Assembly (NCBI GenBank): GCA_934659425.1
Contig: CAKUHU010000007.1
Span: 17,346-81,345 of the forward strand
Origin: an uncultured Oscillospiraceae bacterium
GTDB taxonomy: Bacteria > Bacillota > Clostridia > Oscillospirales > Oscillospiraceae
Reading direction: 5' to 3'
Length of the DNA stretch: 64,000 bases
The first letter of the stretch is position 1; every line of letters begins with the position of its first letter. Made by a program: the position numbers and the translations under genes. Of the stretch, positions 1 through 8,145 are shown piece by piece. The notes under the pieces were generated by a model. The model saw only the letters and a program-made list of their open reading frames with translations. It was not told the origin of the DNA and made no database searches.

Positions 1-198
1 GACAAAGGCTTGGCTCTGGGCTTTTCCTGTCAGGCGCAGGTAACGGTGGAGGAGGATGGCTCAGGCTGGCCGGTGCCCTGGTCTGCTGTGATAACGGGAA
101 GCTGGACAGCAGAGCAGCAAAAAGCGCTGAGTCAGGCTGTGGCGGAAGAACTGAATATTCCTGGAGAACGCCAGAGCTTCCAAGAGGAGGTACCATGA
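1..198 (+). CDS. spoIIIAF: Stage III sporulation protein AF, C-terminal part
   Basis: The reading frame is open from the first base of the window, so only the last 65 codons or so are present. The identity rests mainly on position: it is directly followed, with an ATGA overlap, by SpoIIIAG and then SpoIIIAH, which is the fixed order of the spoIIIA operon. In this operon AF is a small membrane protein of the forespore-mother cell channel apparatus, made in the mother cell. The visible part is soluble and acidic, as expected for the AF C-terminal domain. The N-terminal membrane segments lie outside the window. Confidence 0.8.
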   Translation, partial: DKGLALGFSCQAQVTVEEDGSGWPVPWSAVITGSWTAEQQKALSQAVAEELNIPGERQSFQEEVP

Positions 199-710
199 AA
201 ATCGAAGAGTGGGGGAAAAAATGTGGACGCATCCTGAGGAAGTATCAATACGTCCTGCTGGTAGCGGCGGTGGGAATAGCCCTGCTCCTCTGGCCAGGCC
301 CAAAGGAGACGGCGGAGACAACCGCCGGGCAGGGAGATGAGGCGGCCGACCTATTCCAAGTGGGACAGATGGAGGAGAAGCTGGAAAGAGCCCTCTCCGA
401 AGTGGAGGGGGCGGGAGAGGTAACGGTGGTGCTCACGCTGCGGGACGGCCCCCGGCAGGTGGTGGCCCAGGATGGCAGCGCCACAGAGGGGGAGAGCCAG
501 ACCGTTCGGGAGACCTCCACAGTCTTGGCCTCCAAAGGCTCGGGTGCGCAGGAGCCGGTGAAGCTCCAAGAGATCGGACCCGTCTACCAGGGGGCGCTGG
601 TGGTGGCCCAGGGGGGCGACAGTCCTCAGGTAAGGCTGGCTTTGAGCGAAGCGGTCTCTGCCCTGACAGGGCTGGGAGCGGATAAGATTTCGATCTGTAA
701 GGGAAAGTGA
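195..710 (+). CDS. spoIIIAG: Stage III sporulation protein AG
   Basis: This 171-residue protein has one membrane segment at about residues 17-34 and a long extracytoplasmic region. SpoIIIAG forms a ring-shaped part of the channel that joins mother cell and forespore during engulfment. The segment from about residue 55 onward (EKLERALSEVEGAGEV, then alternating hydrophobic strands) matches the ring-building domain of the family. The ATG overlaps the stop of the preceding gene by four bases, which suggests translational coupling. Length is slightly short compared with Bacillus but usual for Clostridia. Confidence 0.92.
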   Translation: MKIEEWGKKCGRILRKYQYVLLVAAVGIALLLWPGPKETAETTAGQGDEAADLFQVGQMEEKLERALSEVEGAGEVTVVLTLRDGPRQVVAQDGSATEGESQTVRETSTVLASKGSGAQEPVKLQEIGPVYQGALVVAQGGDSPQVRLALSEAVSALTGLGADKISICKGK

Positions 711-722
711 GGAAAAGTAGGT

Positions 723-1301
723 ATGAAATTATGGAAACGAAACGCAGTGGTGGCCGCCATTGTCCTTTTTGTCTGTGTGGCAGTCTATCTCAATTGGTCT
801 TATCAGCAGGAGAGTACCGATGTGGGGAAGACCTTGGGGCAGGCGGCACTGGTGGATCATATCACAAACGACCCTCTGCTGAGCGGCACATCCGCCGCCC
901 CGACTGCCGATGAGAGCGATGCCGGCAGGACAAAAGGGGCTTCCACCGGATATTTTGCCTCCGCCCGGCTGAACCGGCAGCAGGCCCGGGACAGCGCCCT
1001 TGCCATGCTGCAGGACACCCTTTCCAGTGATGCGGCGGAGGAATCGGCAAAACTGGATGCCGGCGCGGCCATTGAGACGCTGGCCTCCTCCACGGTCTCC
1101 GAGGCACAGATCGAGAATCTGGTGATCGCGAAGGGATATGCCGATTGCGTGGCATTTATCAGCGATGGGGGTGTTTCAGTGGTGGTGTCGGCCACCGAGA
1201 ACGGACTTCAGGACGCTGATGTGGCCCGGATTACGGAGATCGTCACCGGAGAGACCGGAGTGAGCGCCAGCCAGATCAAAATTATCGAGGCGGAGGGGTA
1301 A
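723..1301 (+). CDS. spoIIIAH: Stage III sporulation protein AH
   Basis: The protein has 192 residues with a single N-terminal membrane anchor at about residues 8-24 and an outward-facing C-terminal domain. SpoIIIAH sits in the mother-cell membrane and binds SpoIIQ, or a SpoIIQ analogue, across the intermembrane space. The C-terminal half (NLVIAKGYADCVAFI, then an EIVTGETGV segment) carries the EscJ/YscJ-like fold of the family. A low-complexity linker rich in Ala, Ser and Thr follows the membrane segment. It is the last gene of the spoIIIA operon; a new promoter follows at about 1332. Confidence 0.92.
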   Translation: MKLWKRNAVVAAIVLFVCVAVYLNWSYQQESTDVGKTLGQAALVDHITNDPLLSGTSAAPTADESDAGRTKGASTGYFASARLNRQQARDSALAMLQDTLSSDAAEESAKLDAGAAIETLASSTVSEAQIENLVIAKGYADCVAFISDGGVSVVVSATENGLQDADVARITEIVTGETGVSASQIKIIEAEG

Positions 1302-1331
1302 ATTCTCTTTTTCCGGATGTTGAAAAAATGT

Positions 1332-1359
1332 TTGTATTTTTCTGCTTCTGTGGTACAAT
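1332..1359 (+). promoter_or_regulatory. Probable sigma-A promoter, extended -10
   Basis: TTGTAT (1332-1337) is followed after 16 bases by TACAAT (1354-1359). A TGG triplet directly before the -10 box makes it an extended -10 promoter. It would start transcription about 40 bases before the Asp23-family gene. Confidence 0.6.
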
Positions 1360-1404
1360 GTAGTCAAATGGAACCTGTGCCATAGGAAAGGAAAGGTGAG
1401 CAGC

Positions 1405-1797
1405 ATGGCAGAAGGAAGGGAATACATCTCCTGCCCTGATGAGCTGGGGTGCATCCATATCTCGGAGGACGTGCTGGCGGTGACTGCCGCCGCCGCCGCT
1501 TTGGAGGTGGAGGGCGTAGGGAGTCTGGCTGCCAACCTGGGCAGTGATATTGTAGAGATGCTGGCAGGCCGGAAGAATCTGAGCAGAGGCGTGCGGGTGA
1601 CTGTGACGGAAAACAGTGTGATGGTGGATATCTCCATTTTGGTGCGCTATGGCTCCTCTATTCAGGAGACGGCCCGGGCGGTGCAGGACGCGGTAGCAGT
1701 TGCCATTGCGAATACCAGCGGCTTCACGGTGGAGGGGGTCAATGTCCACGTGGCCGGGATCACGTTTGATCACACCCCAAAAACCAAACAGGGATAA
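1405..1797 (+). CDS. Asp23/Gls24-family protein
   Basis: The product of 130 residues belongs to the Asp23/Gls24 family (relatives include Bacillus YqhY and YloU). These are small cytoplasmic or membrane-associated proteins linked to envelope homeostasis and to fatty-acid synthesis in Firmicutes. Diagnostic features are the ISEDVLAVTAAAAALEVEGV start, the GVRVTVTENSVMVDISI core and the SGFTVEGVNVHVAGI end. ATG 1405 is preferred because AGGTGAG lies five bases upstream; an in-frame GTG at 1396 is possible. It has its own promoter and terminator, so it is monocistronic, and it sits before nusB as yqhY does in Bacillus. Confidence 0.88.
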   Translation: MAEGREYISCPDELGCIHISEDVLAVTAAAAALEVEGVGSLAANLGSDIVEMLAGRKNLSRGVRVTVTENSVMVDISILVRYGSSIQETARAVQDAVAVAIANTSGFTVEGVNVHVAGITFDHTPKTKQG

Positions 1798-1803
1798 GGA
1801 TTC

Positions 1804-1842
1804 AAAAGGCCCGGGGCGGATCGTCCGCCCCGGGCCTTTTTT
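1804..1842 (+). terminator. Rho-independent terminator
   Basis: A perfect 13-bp GC-rich stem (1808-1820 with 1824-1836), a TCG loop and six T residues follow the Asp23-family gene. Confidence 0.93.
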
Positions 1843-1939
1843 GCGCCGGGGGCCTATTTGGGGGTTTATTTTTTGCATATCATCGTGTATACTATGGATA
1901 AGCGTAAAATGGGCCGAAAGGCCTTGGGGAGGAGACTGC

Positions 1940-2443
1940 ATGACAAGAAGTAACGCCCGGGAGATCGCCGTCCACTTCGTCTTTGAATTGGGATTTGGAC
2001 ACCAGTCTGCCGACGAGCTGCTGGAACAGGCGATGAAGCGCCTTGCCTTTGAACTGATCGGACAAGAGGAGCCTCTCTATGCCGAGTTTCCCAATGCCCA
2101 ACAGCGGGAATACATAACTGCTCTGGTGTGCGGGGTGGATGACCACGGGCCTGAGTTGGATGGATATATCAGCAAGTATGCCATTGGTTGGAATTTTTCC
2201 CGCCTTCCCCGGGTGGTGGTGGCCATCCTTCGGGTGTGCATGTACGAGATCTTGTATATGCAGGATGTGCCCAACGCCGCGGCCATCAACGAGGCAGTGG
2301 AGCTGACCAAGCACTATGAGGAACCGGAATTGGCCGCCTTTGTCAACGGAATCTTGGGCTCTTTTGTCCGGGAAGAACCTCTGCCGCCGCTGGAGAAAAA
2401 GCCCTGTCAGGACGCATTTGAAGCGCCGGAGGGAGAAGCTTGA
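1940..2443 (+). CDS. nusB: Transcription antitermination factor NusB
   Basis: NusB binds boxA RNA with NusE (S10) and supports antitermination on rRNA operons. The all-helical fold is recognisable from TRSNAREIAVHFVFELGF at the start and AAINEAVELTKHYEEPELAAFVNGIL near the end, the most conserved part of the family. At 167 residues it is longer than usual (about 135-145) because of an insert after residue 30 and an acidic tail. The start ATG has GGGGAGGAG ten bases upstream. It opens a long operon in which nearly every gene overlaps or abuts the next. Confidence 0.93.
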   Translation: MTRSNAREIAVHFVFELGFGHQSADELLEQAMKRLAFELIGQEEPLYAEFPNAQQREYITALVCGVDDHGPELDGYISKYAIGWNFSRLPRVVVAILRVCMYEILYMQDVPNAAAINEAVELTKHYEEPELAAFVNGILGSFVREEPLPPLEKKPCQDAFEAPEGEA

Positions 2444-3390
2444 GGACGCTGGGGCTGGACACCAGCAATTACACTACATCGGCGGCGGTCTTTGACGGCG
2501 CAGGCGGCTTTAACGCCGGCCGGCTGCTGGAAGTCCGGGCCGGTGGGCTGGGCCTTCGCCAGTCGGAGGCCCTTTTTCAGCATGTAAAAGCCCTGCCGGA
2601 GCGAATGGCGGAGCTGAAGAAGGCAGGGATGCTCCGCGACATTTCCGCTGTGGCCGCCTCCACCCGGCCCAGAGAGGTGGAGGGGTCCTATATGCCCTGC
2701 TTTTTGGCGGGGGAGGGGCTGGGGAGAAGCGTCGCCTCTTTGCTGGACGTACCGTTTTTTGCGGTCTCCCACCAGCAGGGGCACTTGGCTGCTGCGGCGT
2801 GGTCTGCAGGAAAGACGGAGCTGCTGAATGCCCCATTTTTGGCCTGGCACCTGTCGGGAGGGACGACAGAGCTGCTGTATGCACAGCCCGATGGGGTCAA
2901 CGTGAAGGCGGAGTGCATCGGCGGGACCTCCGACATCTCCGCCGGACAACTCATCGACCGCGCGGGAGTCCTTTTGGGGCTGGCATTTCCGGCGGGGCGG
3001 GCCTTGGATGAGCTGTCCCGCCAGTCGGACGCCAGGGGGGAGCTGTTCCGGGTGAAGCTGAATGGCCTGGAGTTTTCCCTCTCTGGGGTGGAGAACAAGG
3101 TGAAAGCCATGGTAGAGGGGGGCGCGGAGGGCACCGCTGTGGCCCAGTTCGTCTTAGAGACGGTGGCGGACGTGGTTCGGCGGGCAACCTTGGAGGCACA
3201 AGAGCGGTTCCCCGGCCTGCCGGTGTTGTGCTCGGGGGGAGTGGCCTCCAACACCCGGCTGCGGCAGGTGCTGTGCGAGGCCTGTTCAGCTGTCTTCTCC
3301 CAGCCGAAGTATGCAGTGGACAACGCCATGGGAGTGGCGATCTTAGCCCATCGCCTGGCGGAGGCTGCAAAAGAGAAGGTCCGTGGATGA
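2440..3390 (+). CDS. TsaD/Kae1-like (peptidase M22 family) protein
   Basis: This 316-residue protein has the ASKHA ATPase fold of the TsaD/Kae1 family. Visible marks are LGLDTSNYTTSAAVFD at the start, a HQQGH metal-site motif where TsaD has HMEGH, an HLSGGTTELLY phosphate loop and a CSGGVASN motif near the end. It differs from the true t6A synthase TsaD, which starts with GIETSCDET. It looks like the paralogue often annotated as M22 peptidase in Clostridia, whose function is not established. A TTG start at 2440 overlaps the nusB stop and has GGAGGGAG upstream. Confidence 0.75.
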   Translation: MRTLGLDTSNYTTSAAVFDGAGGFNAGRLLEVRAGGLGLRQSEALFQHVKALPERMAELKKAGMLRDISAVAASTRPREVEGSYMPCFLAGEGLGRSVASLLDVPFFAVSHQQGHLAAAAWSAGKTELLNAPFLAWHLSGGTTELLYAQPDGVNVKAECIGGTSDISAGQLIDRAGVLLGLAFPAGRALDELSRQSDARGELFRVKLNGLEFSLSGVENKVKAMVEGGAEGTAVAQFVLETVADVVRRATLEAQERFPGLPVLCSGGVASNTRLRQVLCEACSAVFSQPKYAVDNAMGVAILAHRLAEAAKEKVRG

Positions 3391-3448
3391 CATGGATTTC
3401 AGCGGTTTTATTTTGAATTAAAATTTGGCCAGGAGAAGGAGGCCTTTT

Positions 3449-4636
3449 ATGAAATATCCTGTCTACTCGGTCTCCCAGGTCAATGGCCACATCAAGGCCC
3501 TGCTGGATGCCGACCCGGCGCTCAACGGGCTTTTTGTCCGGGGAGAGCTGTCCAATTATAAGGCATACCCCTCGGGACATCATTACTTTTCCCTGAAGGA
3601 TGAGGGGGGAGCCATCCGGTGCGTCATGTTCCGGCGGGAGGCGTCCGCCCTCCGCTTTCGCCCCCAGAATGGGATGAAGGCGGTGGCGTTTGGCCGAGTG
3701 GCCGTCTTTCCCCGGGATGGGCAGTATCAGCTGTACGTCTCCTCCCTGACCCCTGACGGGATCGGAGAGCTGTATGAGGCCTTTGAGAGGCTTAAGGCAA
3801 AGCTGGCGGCGGAGGGGCTCTTTGCTGAGGAGCATAAAAAGCCCATCCCAAAATTTCCCGCTCGGATCGCTTTGGTGACCTCTCCGGCGGGGGCGGCAGT
3901 GCGGGATATGATCCGCATTTTAGGTGCCCGGTGGCCCATGGCGGAGGTCTATGTAGTGCCCTGCCGGGTCCAGGGGGCGGAGGCCCCTGCTGAGATCGCG
4001 GGAGCCATTCGCTGGGTCAATGAGGAGGGTTTGGCCGACCTGATCATCACAGGCCGGGGCGGCGGGTCCATGGAGGACCTTTGGTGCTTCAACGAGGAGG
4101 AGGTGGCCCGGGCTATTTACGCCTCCCGCCTCCCGGTGATCTCCGCCGTGGGCCATGAGCCCGACGTGACCATTGCCGACTACGTCGCCGATCTGCGGGC
4201 AGCCACCCCGTCCAATGGGGCTGAGTTGGCGGTGCCCGATCAAAACGAGCAGCTTGCCCTTTTGGATCATTTGAGCCGCCGGATGGGAAGAGCGGTGGAG
4301 CGCCGGCTTGGAGAGGCGAGGAGCGTTTTGGAGCGGGCAGGCAGAAGCCGTATACTCCAAAATCCCATGAGCTGGGTGGATGACAGGAGGATGCTCCTGG
4401 ATCGTCAGCGGGACAGCCTTTCTCATGGCATGACCGCGTGCCTGGGCACCCAGCGGGAGGGGTTTGCCCGTTTGGCTGTCGGCCTGGATGCCTTAAGCCC
4501 CTTGAAGGTCCTGGGGCGGGGCTACTCCATTGCCCAGGGCCCCAAGGGCGTTGTGAAAAGAGTGGACGATGTGGCACCGGGGGATGCGCTGCGGCTGCGG
4601 GTGTCCGACGGCGAGATTTCCTGCGAGGTAAGATAG
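3449..4636 (+). CDS. xseA: Exodeoxyribonuclease VII large subunit
   Basis: The 395-residue catalytic subunit of exonuclease VII degrades single-stranded DNA. It begins with an OB-fold (about residues 1-105, YPVYSVSQVNGHIKALL), followed by the nuclease core with GRGGGSMEDLWCFNEE and the AVGHEPDVTIADYVADLRAATPS segment, then a coiled-coil and a short C-terminal domain. ATG 3449 is chosen because AGGAGAAGGAGG ends seven bases upstream; the frame stays open for eight more codons before it. The small subunit follows after 33 bases. Confidence 0.96.
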   Translation: MKYPVYSVSQVNGHIKALLDADPALNGLFVRGELSNYKAYPSGHHYFSLKDEGGAIRCVMFRREASALRFRPQNGMKAVAFGRVAVFPRDGQYQLYVSSLTPDGIGELYEAFERLKAKLAAEGLFAEEHKKPIPKFPARIALVTSPAGAAVRDMIRILGARWPMAEVYVVPCRVQGAEAPAEIAGAIRWVNEEGLADLIITGRGGGSMEDLWCFNEEEVARAIYASRLPVISAVGHEPDVTIADYVADLRAATPSNGAELAVPDQNEQLALLDHLSRRMGRAVERRLGEARSVLERAGRSRILQNPMSWVDDRRMLLDRQRDSLSHGMTACLGTQREGFARLAVGLDALSPLKVLGRGYSIAQGPKGVVKRVDDVAPGDALRLRVSDGEISCEVR

Positions 4637-4669
4637 CGCTTCCTTTGAAGAGAAGAGGAGAGATCAGAT

Positions 4670-4903
4670 ATGGCGCAAAAAAAATTGTCATTTGAAGAGG
4701 CCATGGCCCGGCTGGAGGTCATCGTGGCCCGGCTGGAGAAGGGGGACCTCCCTTTGGAGGAGGCACTGGAACTCTTTGAAGAGGGGACCCGCCTCATGAA
4801 GCAGTGCTCTGCCGCACTGGACAAGGCAGAACAAAAAGTGGCGAAATTGCTCCCCTCCGCTGACGGCGCGGTGGAGGAGCCCATGGAGGAGATGGAACTG
4901 TGA
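4670..4903 (+). CDS. xseB: Exodeoxyribonuclease VII small subunit
   Basis: This 77-residue protein is the small helical partner of XseA. The family signature LSFEEAMARLEVIVARLEKG, followed by LPLEEALELFEEGTRLMK, is intact. GAGGAGAG precedes the ATG. Its last four bases overlap the GTG start of the prenyl synthase gene. Confidence 0.96.
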   Translation: MAQKKLSFEEAMARLEVIVARLEKGDLPLEEALELFEEGTRLMKQCSAALDKAEQKVAKLLPSADGAVEEPMEEMEL

Positions 4904-5778
4904 CGTTTCAAGAACAGCTGACAGCCGACAAGGCACTGGTGGAAGAGGCGCTGAAAGAGGCTTTCCGGGGCAGGGAGCCCCGTGCTGACATCTATGACGC
5001 GATGAATTACAGCCTGTTAGCGGGGGGCAAGCGGATTCGCCCTATCCTAACGCTGGAGGCCTGCCGACTGTGCGGCGGGGAAGTGGAGGACGCCCTGCCC
5101 TTTGCGTGTGCGGTGGAGATGATCCACACCTATTCCCTTATCCACGATGACCTGCCCTGCATGGACAACGATGACCTGCGCCGGGGCCGACCCACCAACC
5201 ACAAGGTGTATGGGGAGGCAGTGGCGGTGCTGGCCGGAGACGGGCTGCTTACTGCCGCCTTTGAGACTGCGCTGGAAAACCGGGGGGATGTGCCCCATGA
5301 GCGGGTCTTAGAAGCCTTGTCCTGCCTGGCCCGGGCCGCCGGCGCCGCCGGTATGGTGGGTGGCCAGAGCCTTGATATGGCGGGGGAGGGACACGCCTTG
5401 ACCCTGTCCGACGTGGAGGAACTCCAGCGGCTCAAGACAGGGGCGTTGATCGCCGCTTCTGCGGAGATGGGCTGCATTTTGGCCGGTGGCAGCGAGGAAC
5501 AGCGGCAGGCGGTCCGGCGCTATGCGGAGAAGATAGGGCTGGCCTTCCAGATTCGGGACGATATGCTGGATGTGGCCGGGGACGCCGCGGAGATGGGGAA
5601 GCCCATCGGTTCCGACGCCAAGGCGGAGAAGACCACCTTTGTGACGCTGAAGGGCCTGGAGGAGTGCGGCAGGCTGGTGGAAAAGCTCACATTGGAGGCG
5701 GAAGACGCGCTCTCCTCCTTCCGGCACCCGGAGTTTCTGATAGATCTGGCCCGCACTTTGGTGGGGCGGACAAATTGA
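4900..5778 (+). CDS. ispA: Polyprenyl (farnesyl/geranylgeranyl) diphosphate synthase
   Basis: The 292-residue trans-isoprenyl diphosphate synthase condenses IPP with allylic diphosphates. Both aspartate-rich motifs are present: DDLPCMDNDD (first, about residue 85) and DDMLD (second, about residue 225), with GGKRIRP before the first. Residues upstream of the first motif (HTYSLIHDD) suggest a farnesyl-type product length, but this cannot be fixed by eye. A GTG start overlaps the xseB stop. The neighbour dxs supplies the same isoprenoid pathway. Confidence 0.93.
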   Translation: MTFQEQLTADKALVEEALKEAFRGREPRADIYDAMNYSLLAGGKRIRPILTLEACRLCGGEVEDALPFACAVEMIHTYSLIHDDLPCMDNDDLRRGRPTNHKVYGEAVAVLAGDGLLTAAFETALENRGDVPHERVLEALSCLARAAGAAGMVGGQSLDMAGEGHALTLSDVEELQRLKTGALIAASAEMGCILAGGSEEQRQAVRRYAEKIGLAFQIRDDMLDVAGDAAEMGKPIGSDAKAEKTTFVTLKGLEECGRLVEKLTLEAEDALSSFRHPEFLIDLARTLVGRTN

Positions 5779-5788
5779 GGATAGTTTG

Positions 5789-6250
5789 ATGAATGTTGTG
5801 GATTTTCCCACGGGAAATTTGATCTTGAACCTGTCGATCTTGGCCTGGGCCATTGCACAGGTTTTGAAATTCATGGTGGTTTTGGTGACGGAGCGGAGGC
5901 TGGATTGGAAGCACATCCTCTCCAGTGGGGGGATGCCCAGCTCCCACTCCTCCACGGTTTGCGCCTGCGCGTCAGCGGTGGCCTATCTCTACGGTTGGGG
6001 TTCGCCCATGTTTGCCATTGCCGCTGTGCTGGCGGTGGTGGTGATGTATGATGCCTCCAATGTCCGCCGGGCGGCGGGAGAGCAGGCCAAAATATTGAAC
6101 TACATCATGGAAAACTGGACGCAGATCAAACCGGATGTGTTCGGAAAGCACCTCAAGGAGTTTTTGGGGCATACACCGCTCCAGGTCTTAATGGGGGCGA
6201 TTTTGGGAATTGTTGTGGGCTGGGGAGGCGCCTGGTTCTTCACCCGCTGA
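5789..6250 (+). CDS. Divergent PAP2-family membrane protein
   Basis: This 153-residue protein has about four membrane segments and the GGMPSSHSSTVCA motif of the divergent PAP2 family (relatives of Bacillus YuiD). The family resembles acid phosphatases acting on lipid phosphates, but its substrate is unknown. Its place between ispA and dxs suggests a link to polyprenyl phosphate metabolism, which is inference. ATG 5789 follows GAGGATAG; a TTG one codon earlier is also possible. Confidence 0.88.
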   Translation: MNVVDFPTGNLILNLSILAWAIAQVLKFMVVLVTERRLDWKHILSSGGMPSSHSSTVCACASAVAYLYGWGSPMFAIAAVLAVVVMYDASNVRRAAGEQAKILNYIMENWTQIKPDVFGKHLKEFLGHTPLQVLMGAILGIVVGWGGAWFFTR

Positions 6251-6279
6251 AAAAGATACCTGGAAGGGGGGCGGCAGCT

Positions 6280-8145
6280 CTGCTGAAAATTCCAAATAAT
6301 CTCCACCTCATCTCTGACGCGGAGGCAGAGACGCTTTGCCGTCAGCTCCGGACACGGCTGGTGGAGGTCACGTCCCGGACGGGAGGCCATTTGGCCTCCA
6401 ACTTGGGAGTGGTGGAGTTGACGGTGGCGCTCCACCGAGTCTTTGTCCCCGAACAGGACCGCATCGTTTTTGATGTAGGGCACCAGTGCTATTGCCACAA
6501 AATGCTCACCGGACGGAACGCTTTGATGGACACGCTGCGCTCCTTCGGTGGGATCTCCGGATTCCCCAAGCCAGGGGAGAGCATCTGCGATGCATTTTCT
6601 GTGGGACATGCCTCCACCGCCGTCTCAGCGGCGGTGGGGATGGCGCGGGCCAGGACCATTCTACATAAGGACTATCATGTGGTGGCCCTTTTGGGGGATG
6701 GGGCCCTGTCCGGCGGGCTGGCCTATGAGGGACTGTCCGACGCGGGAGACAGCGGCGAGCCCCTGCTGGTGGTTTTGAACGACAACGGCATGTCCATCAC
6801 CCGGAGTGTGGGCGGTGTGGCGGAGCATTTGGCCCGCCAGCGCTTGAAGCCTCAGTATCTCAGCTTTAAGAAGGGCTACCGCCGGGTGATGAACGCCTTT
6901 TCCCTGGGCCGCCATATTTACCGGATCACCCATAAGGTCAAGACGGCGGTGAAGGAGACCCTGCTGCCGTGCAGCCTTTTTGAGGATATGGGCTTTACCT
7001 ATTTGGGGCCGGTGGACGGACACGATGTGAAGAGCCTGACCCGGCTCATGAAATATGCCAAGGACTTGGAGGGGCCTGTGCTCCTCCACGTGAGAACGGT
7101 GAAGGGCAAGGGATATGCTCCAGCCGAGGCGGAGCCGGACCGGTTTCACGGTGTGGGAAGATTTGACCCGGACACCGGGGCGGCGCTGAGCGGCGGAGGC
7201 GAAAACTTTTCCAAGGTGTTTGGGGAGACGCTGTGCGAGCTGGCAGAGAAGGATCCCCGCATCTGTGCAGTCACTGCCGCCATGCAGCCGGGGACCGGTT
7301 TGGACAATTTTGCCAAGAGGTTTCCGGAGCGGTTTTTTGATGTGGGGATCGCCGAGGGCCATGCAGTTACCATGTGTGCTGGCATGGCCAAACAGGGAAT
7401 GGTGCCTGTCTTTGCGGTCTATTCCTCCTTTCTCCAGCGGGCCTATGATATGCTGATCCACGATGTGGCCATCCAGGGCCTCCATGTGGTGGTGTGTGTG
7501 GACCGGGCCGGACTGGTGGGGGAGGATGGGGAGACCCATCACGGTGTCTTCGATGTGGGGTTTCTGAGCACTGTCCCGGGCATGAAGATATTGGCCCCTG
7601 CCAACTACGCTGAGCTGCGCACCATGCTGGACTACGCCGTCCATCAGCTGAAAGGCCCGGCGGCGATCCGCTATCCCCGGGGGGGCGAGGGTGCCTATAC
7701 TGCCGACAGCGGCCTGGAGAGCGGGGTGGTCCTTCGGGCGGGAGAAGATGTGACCTTAGCGGGCTACGGCACGCAGATCAACGCCCTCTTGGAGGCGGCG
7801 GAGCGGCTGGGGAAGGAACAGATCTCTGCGGAGGTCGTCAAGCTGAATGATCTTACGCCCAAATCCTGGGGGCACCTTTTCGGTTCGGTGGAAAAGACGG
7901 GAAACCTCTGGTTTTTCGAGGAGAGCATGGAGTACCACTGTGTGGGCCAGCGGGTGGCCGCTGATATGGCGGTATGCGGTATCCCAGTCAGGCACCTTGT
8001 CCTGCGGAATCTGGGAGGAAAAATCCCACCCCAGGGCACAGTGGAGCAGCTTCGCCGGATGTTCAACCTGGATGGAGAGAGCATTGCACGGCAGGTAAAG
8101 GAGGTGGCTGTCCATGAAAAAGCGTTTGGACGTTCTGCTCTTTGA
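6280..8145 (+). CDS. dxs: 1-deoxy-D-xylulose-5-phosphate synthase, apparent CTG start
   Basis: The thiamine-diphosphate enzyme condenses pyruvate and glyceraldehyde 3-phosphate, the first step of the MEP isoprenoid pathway. The core runs from TGGHLASNLGVVELT through the ThDP motif GDGALSGG...NDNGMS to the transketolase half with GIAEGHAV and YSSFLQRAYD. The first in-frame ATG/GTG/TTG lies too late, because conserved helix residues precede it. GGAAGGGGGG at 6262-6271 is eight bases before CTG 6280 (CTG CTG AAA ATT). Starting there gives 621 residues, the usual family length. The 3' end overlaps tlyA by 32 bases. Confidence 0.93.
   Translation: MLKIPNNLHLISDAEAETLCRQLRTRLVEVTSRTGGHLASNLGVVELTVALHRVFVPEQDRIVFDVGHQCYCHKMLTGRNALMDTLRSFGGISGFPKPGESICDAFSVGHASTAVSAAVGMARARTILHKDYHVVALLGDGALSGGLAYEGLSDAGDSGEPLLVVLNDNGMSITRSVGGVAEHLARQRLKPQYLSFKKGYRRVMNAFSLGRHIYRITHKVKTAVKETLLPCSLFEDMGFTYLGPVDGHDVKSLTRLMKYAKDLEGPVLLHVRTVKGKGYAPAEAEPDRFHGVGRFDPDTGAALSGGGENFSKVFGETLCELAEKDPRICAVTAAMQPGTGLDNFAKRFPERFFDVGIAEGHAVTMCAGMAKQGMVPVFAVYSSFLQRAYDMLIHDVAIQGLHVVVCVDRAGLVGEDGETHHGVFDVGFLSTVPGMKILAPANYAELRTMLDYAVHQLKGPAAIRYPRGGEGAYTADSGLESGVVLRAGEDVTLAGYGTQINALLEAAERLGKEQISAEVVKLNDLTPKSWGHLFGSVEKTGNLWFFEESMEYHCVGQRVAADMAVCGIPVRHLVLRNLGGKIPPQGTVEQLRRMFNLDGESIARQVKEVAVHEKAFGRSAL

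Noticed and set aside
1873..1893. TTGCAT and TATACT as a nusB promoter.
   Set aside because: The spacing is only nine bases; no other convincing -35 was found.
2440..3390. The M22 protein as the t6A enzyme TsaD.
   Set aside because: The start LGLDTSNYTT and HQQGH differ from true TsaD (GIETSCDET, HMEGH); a paralogue is more likely.
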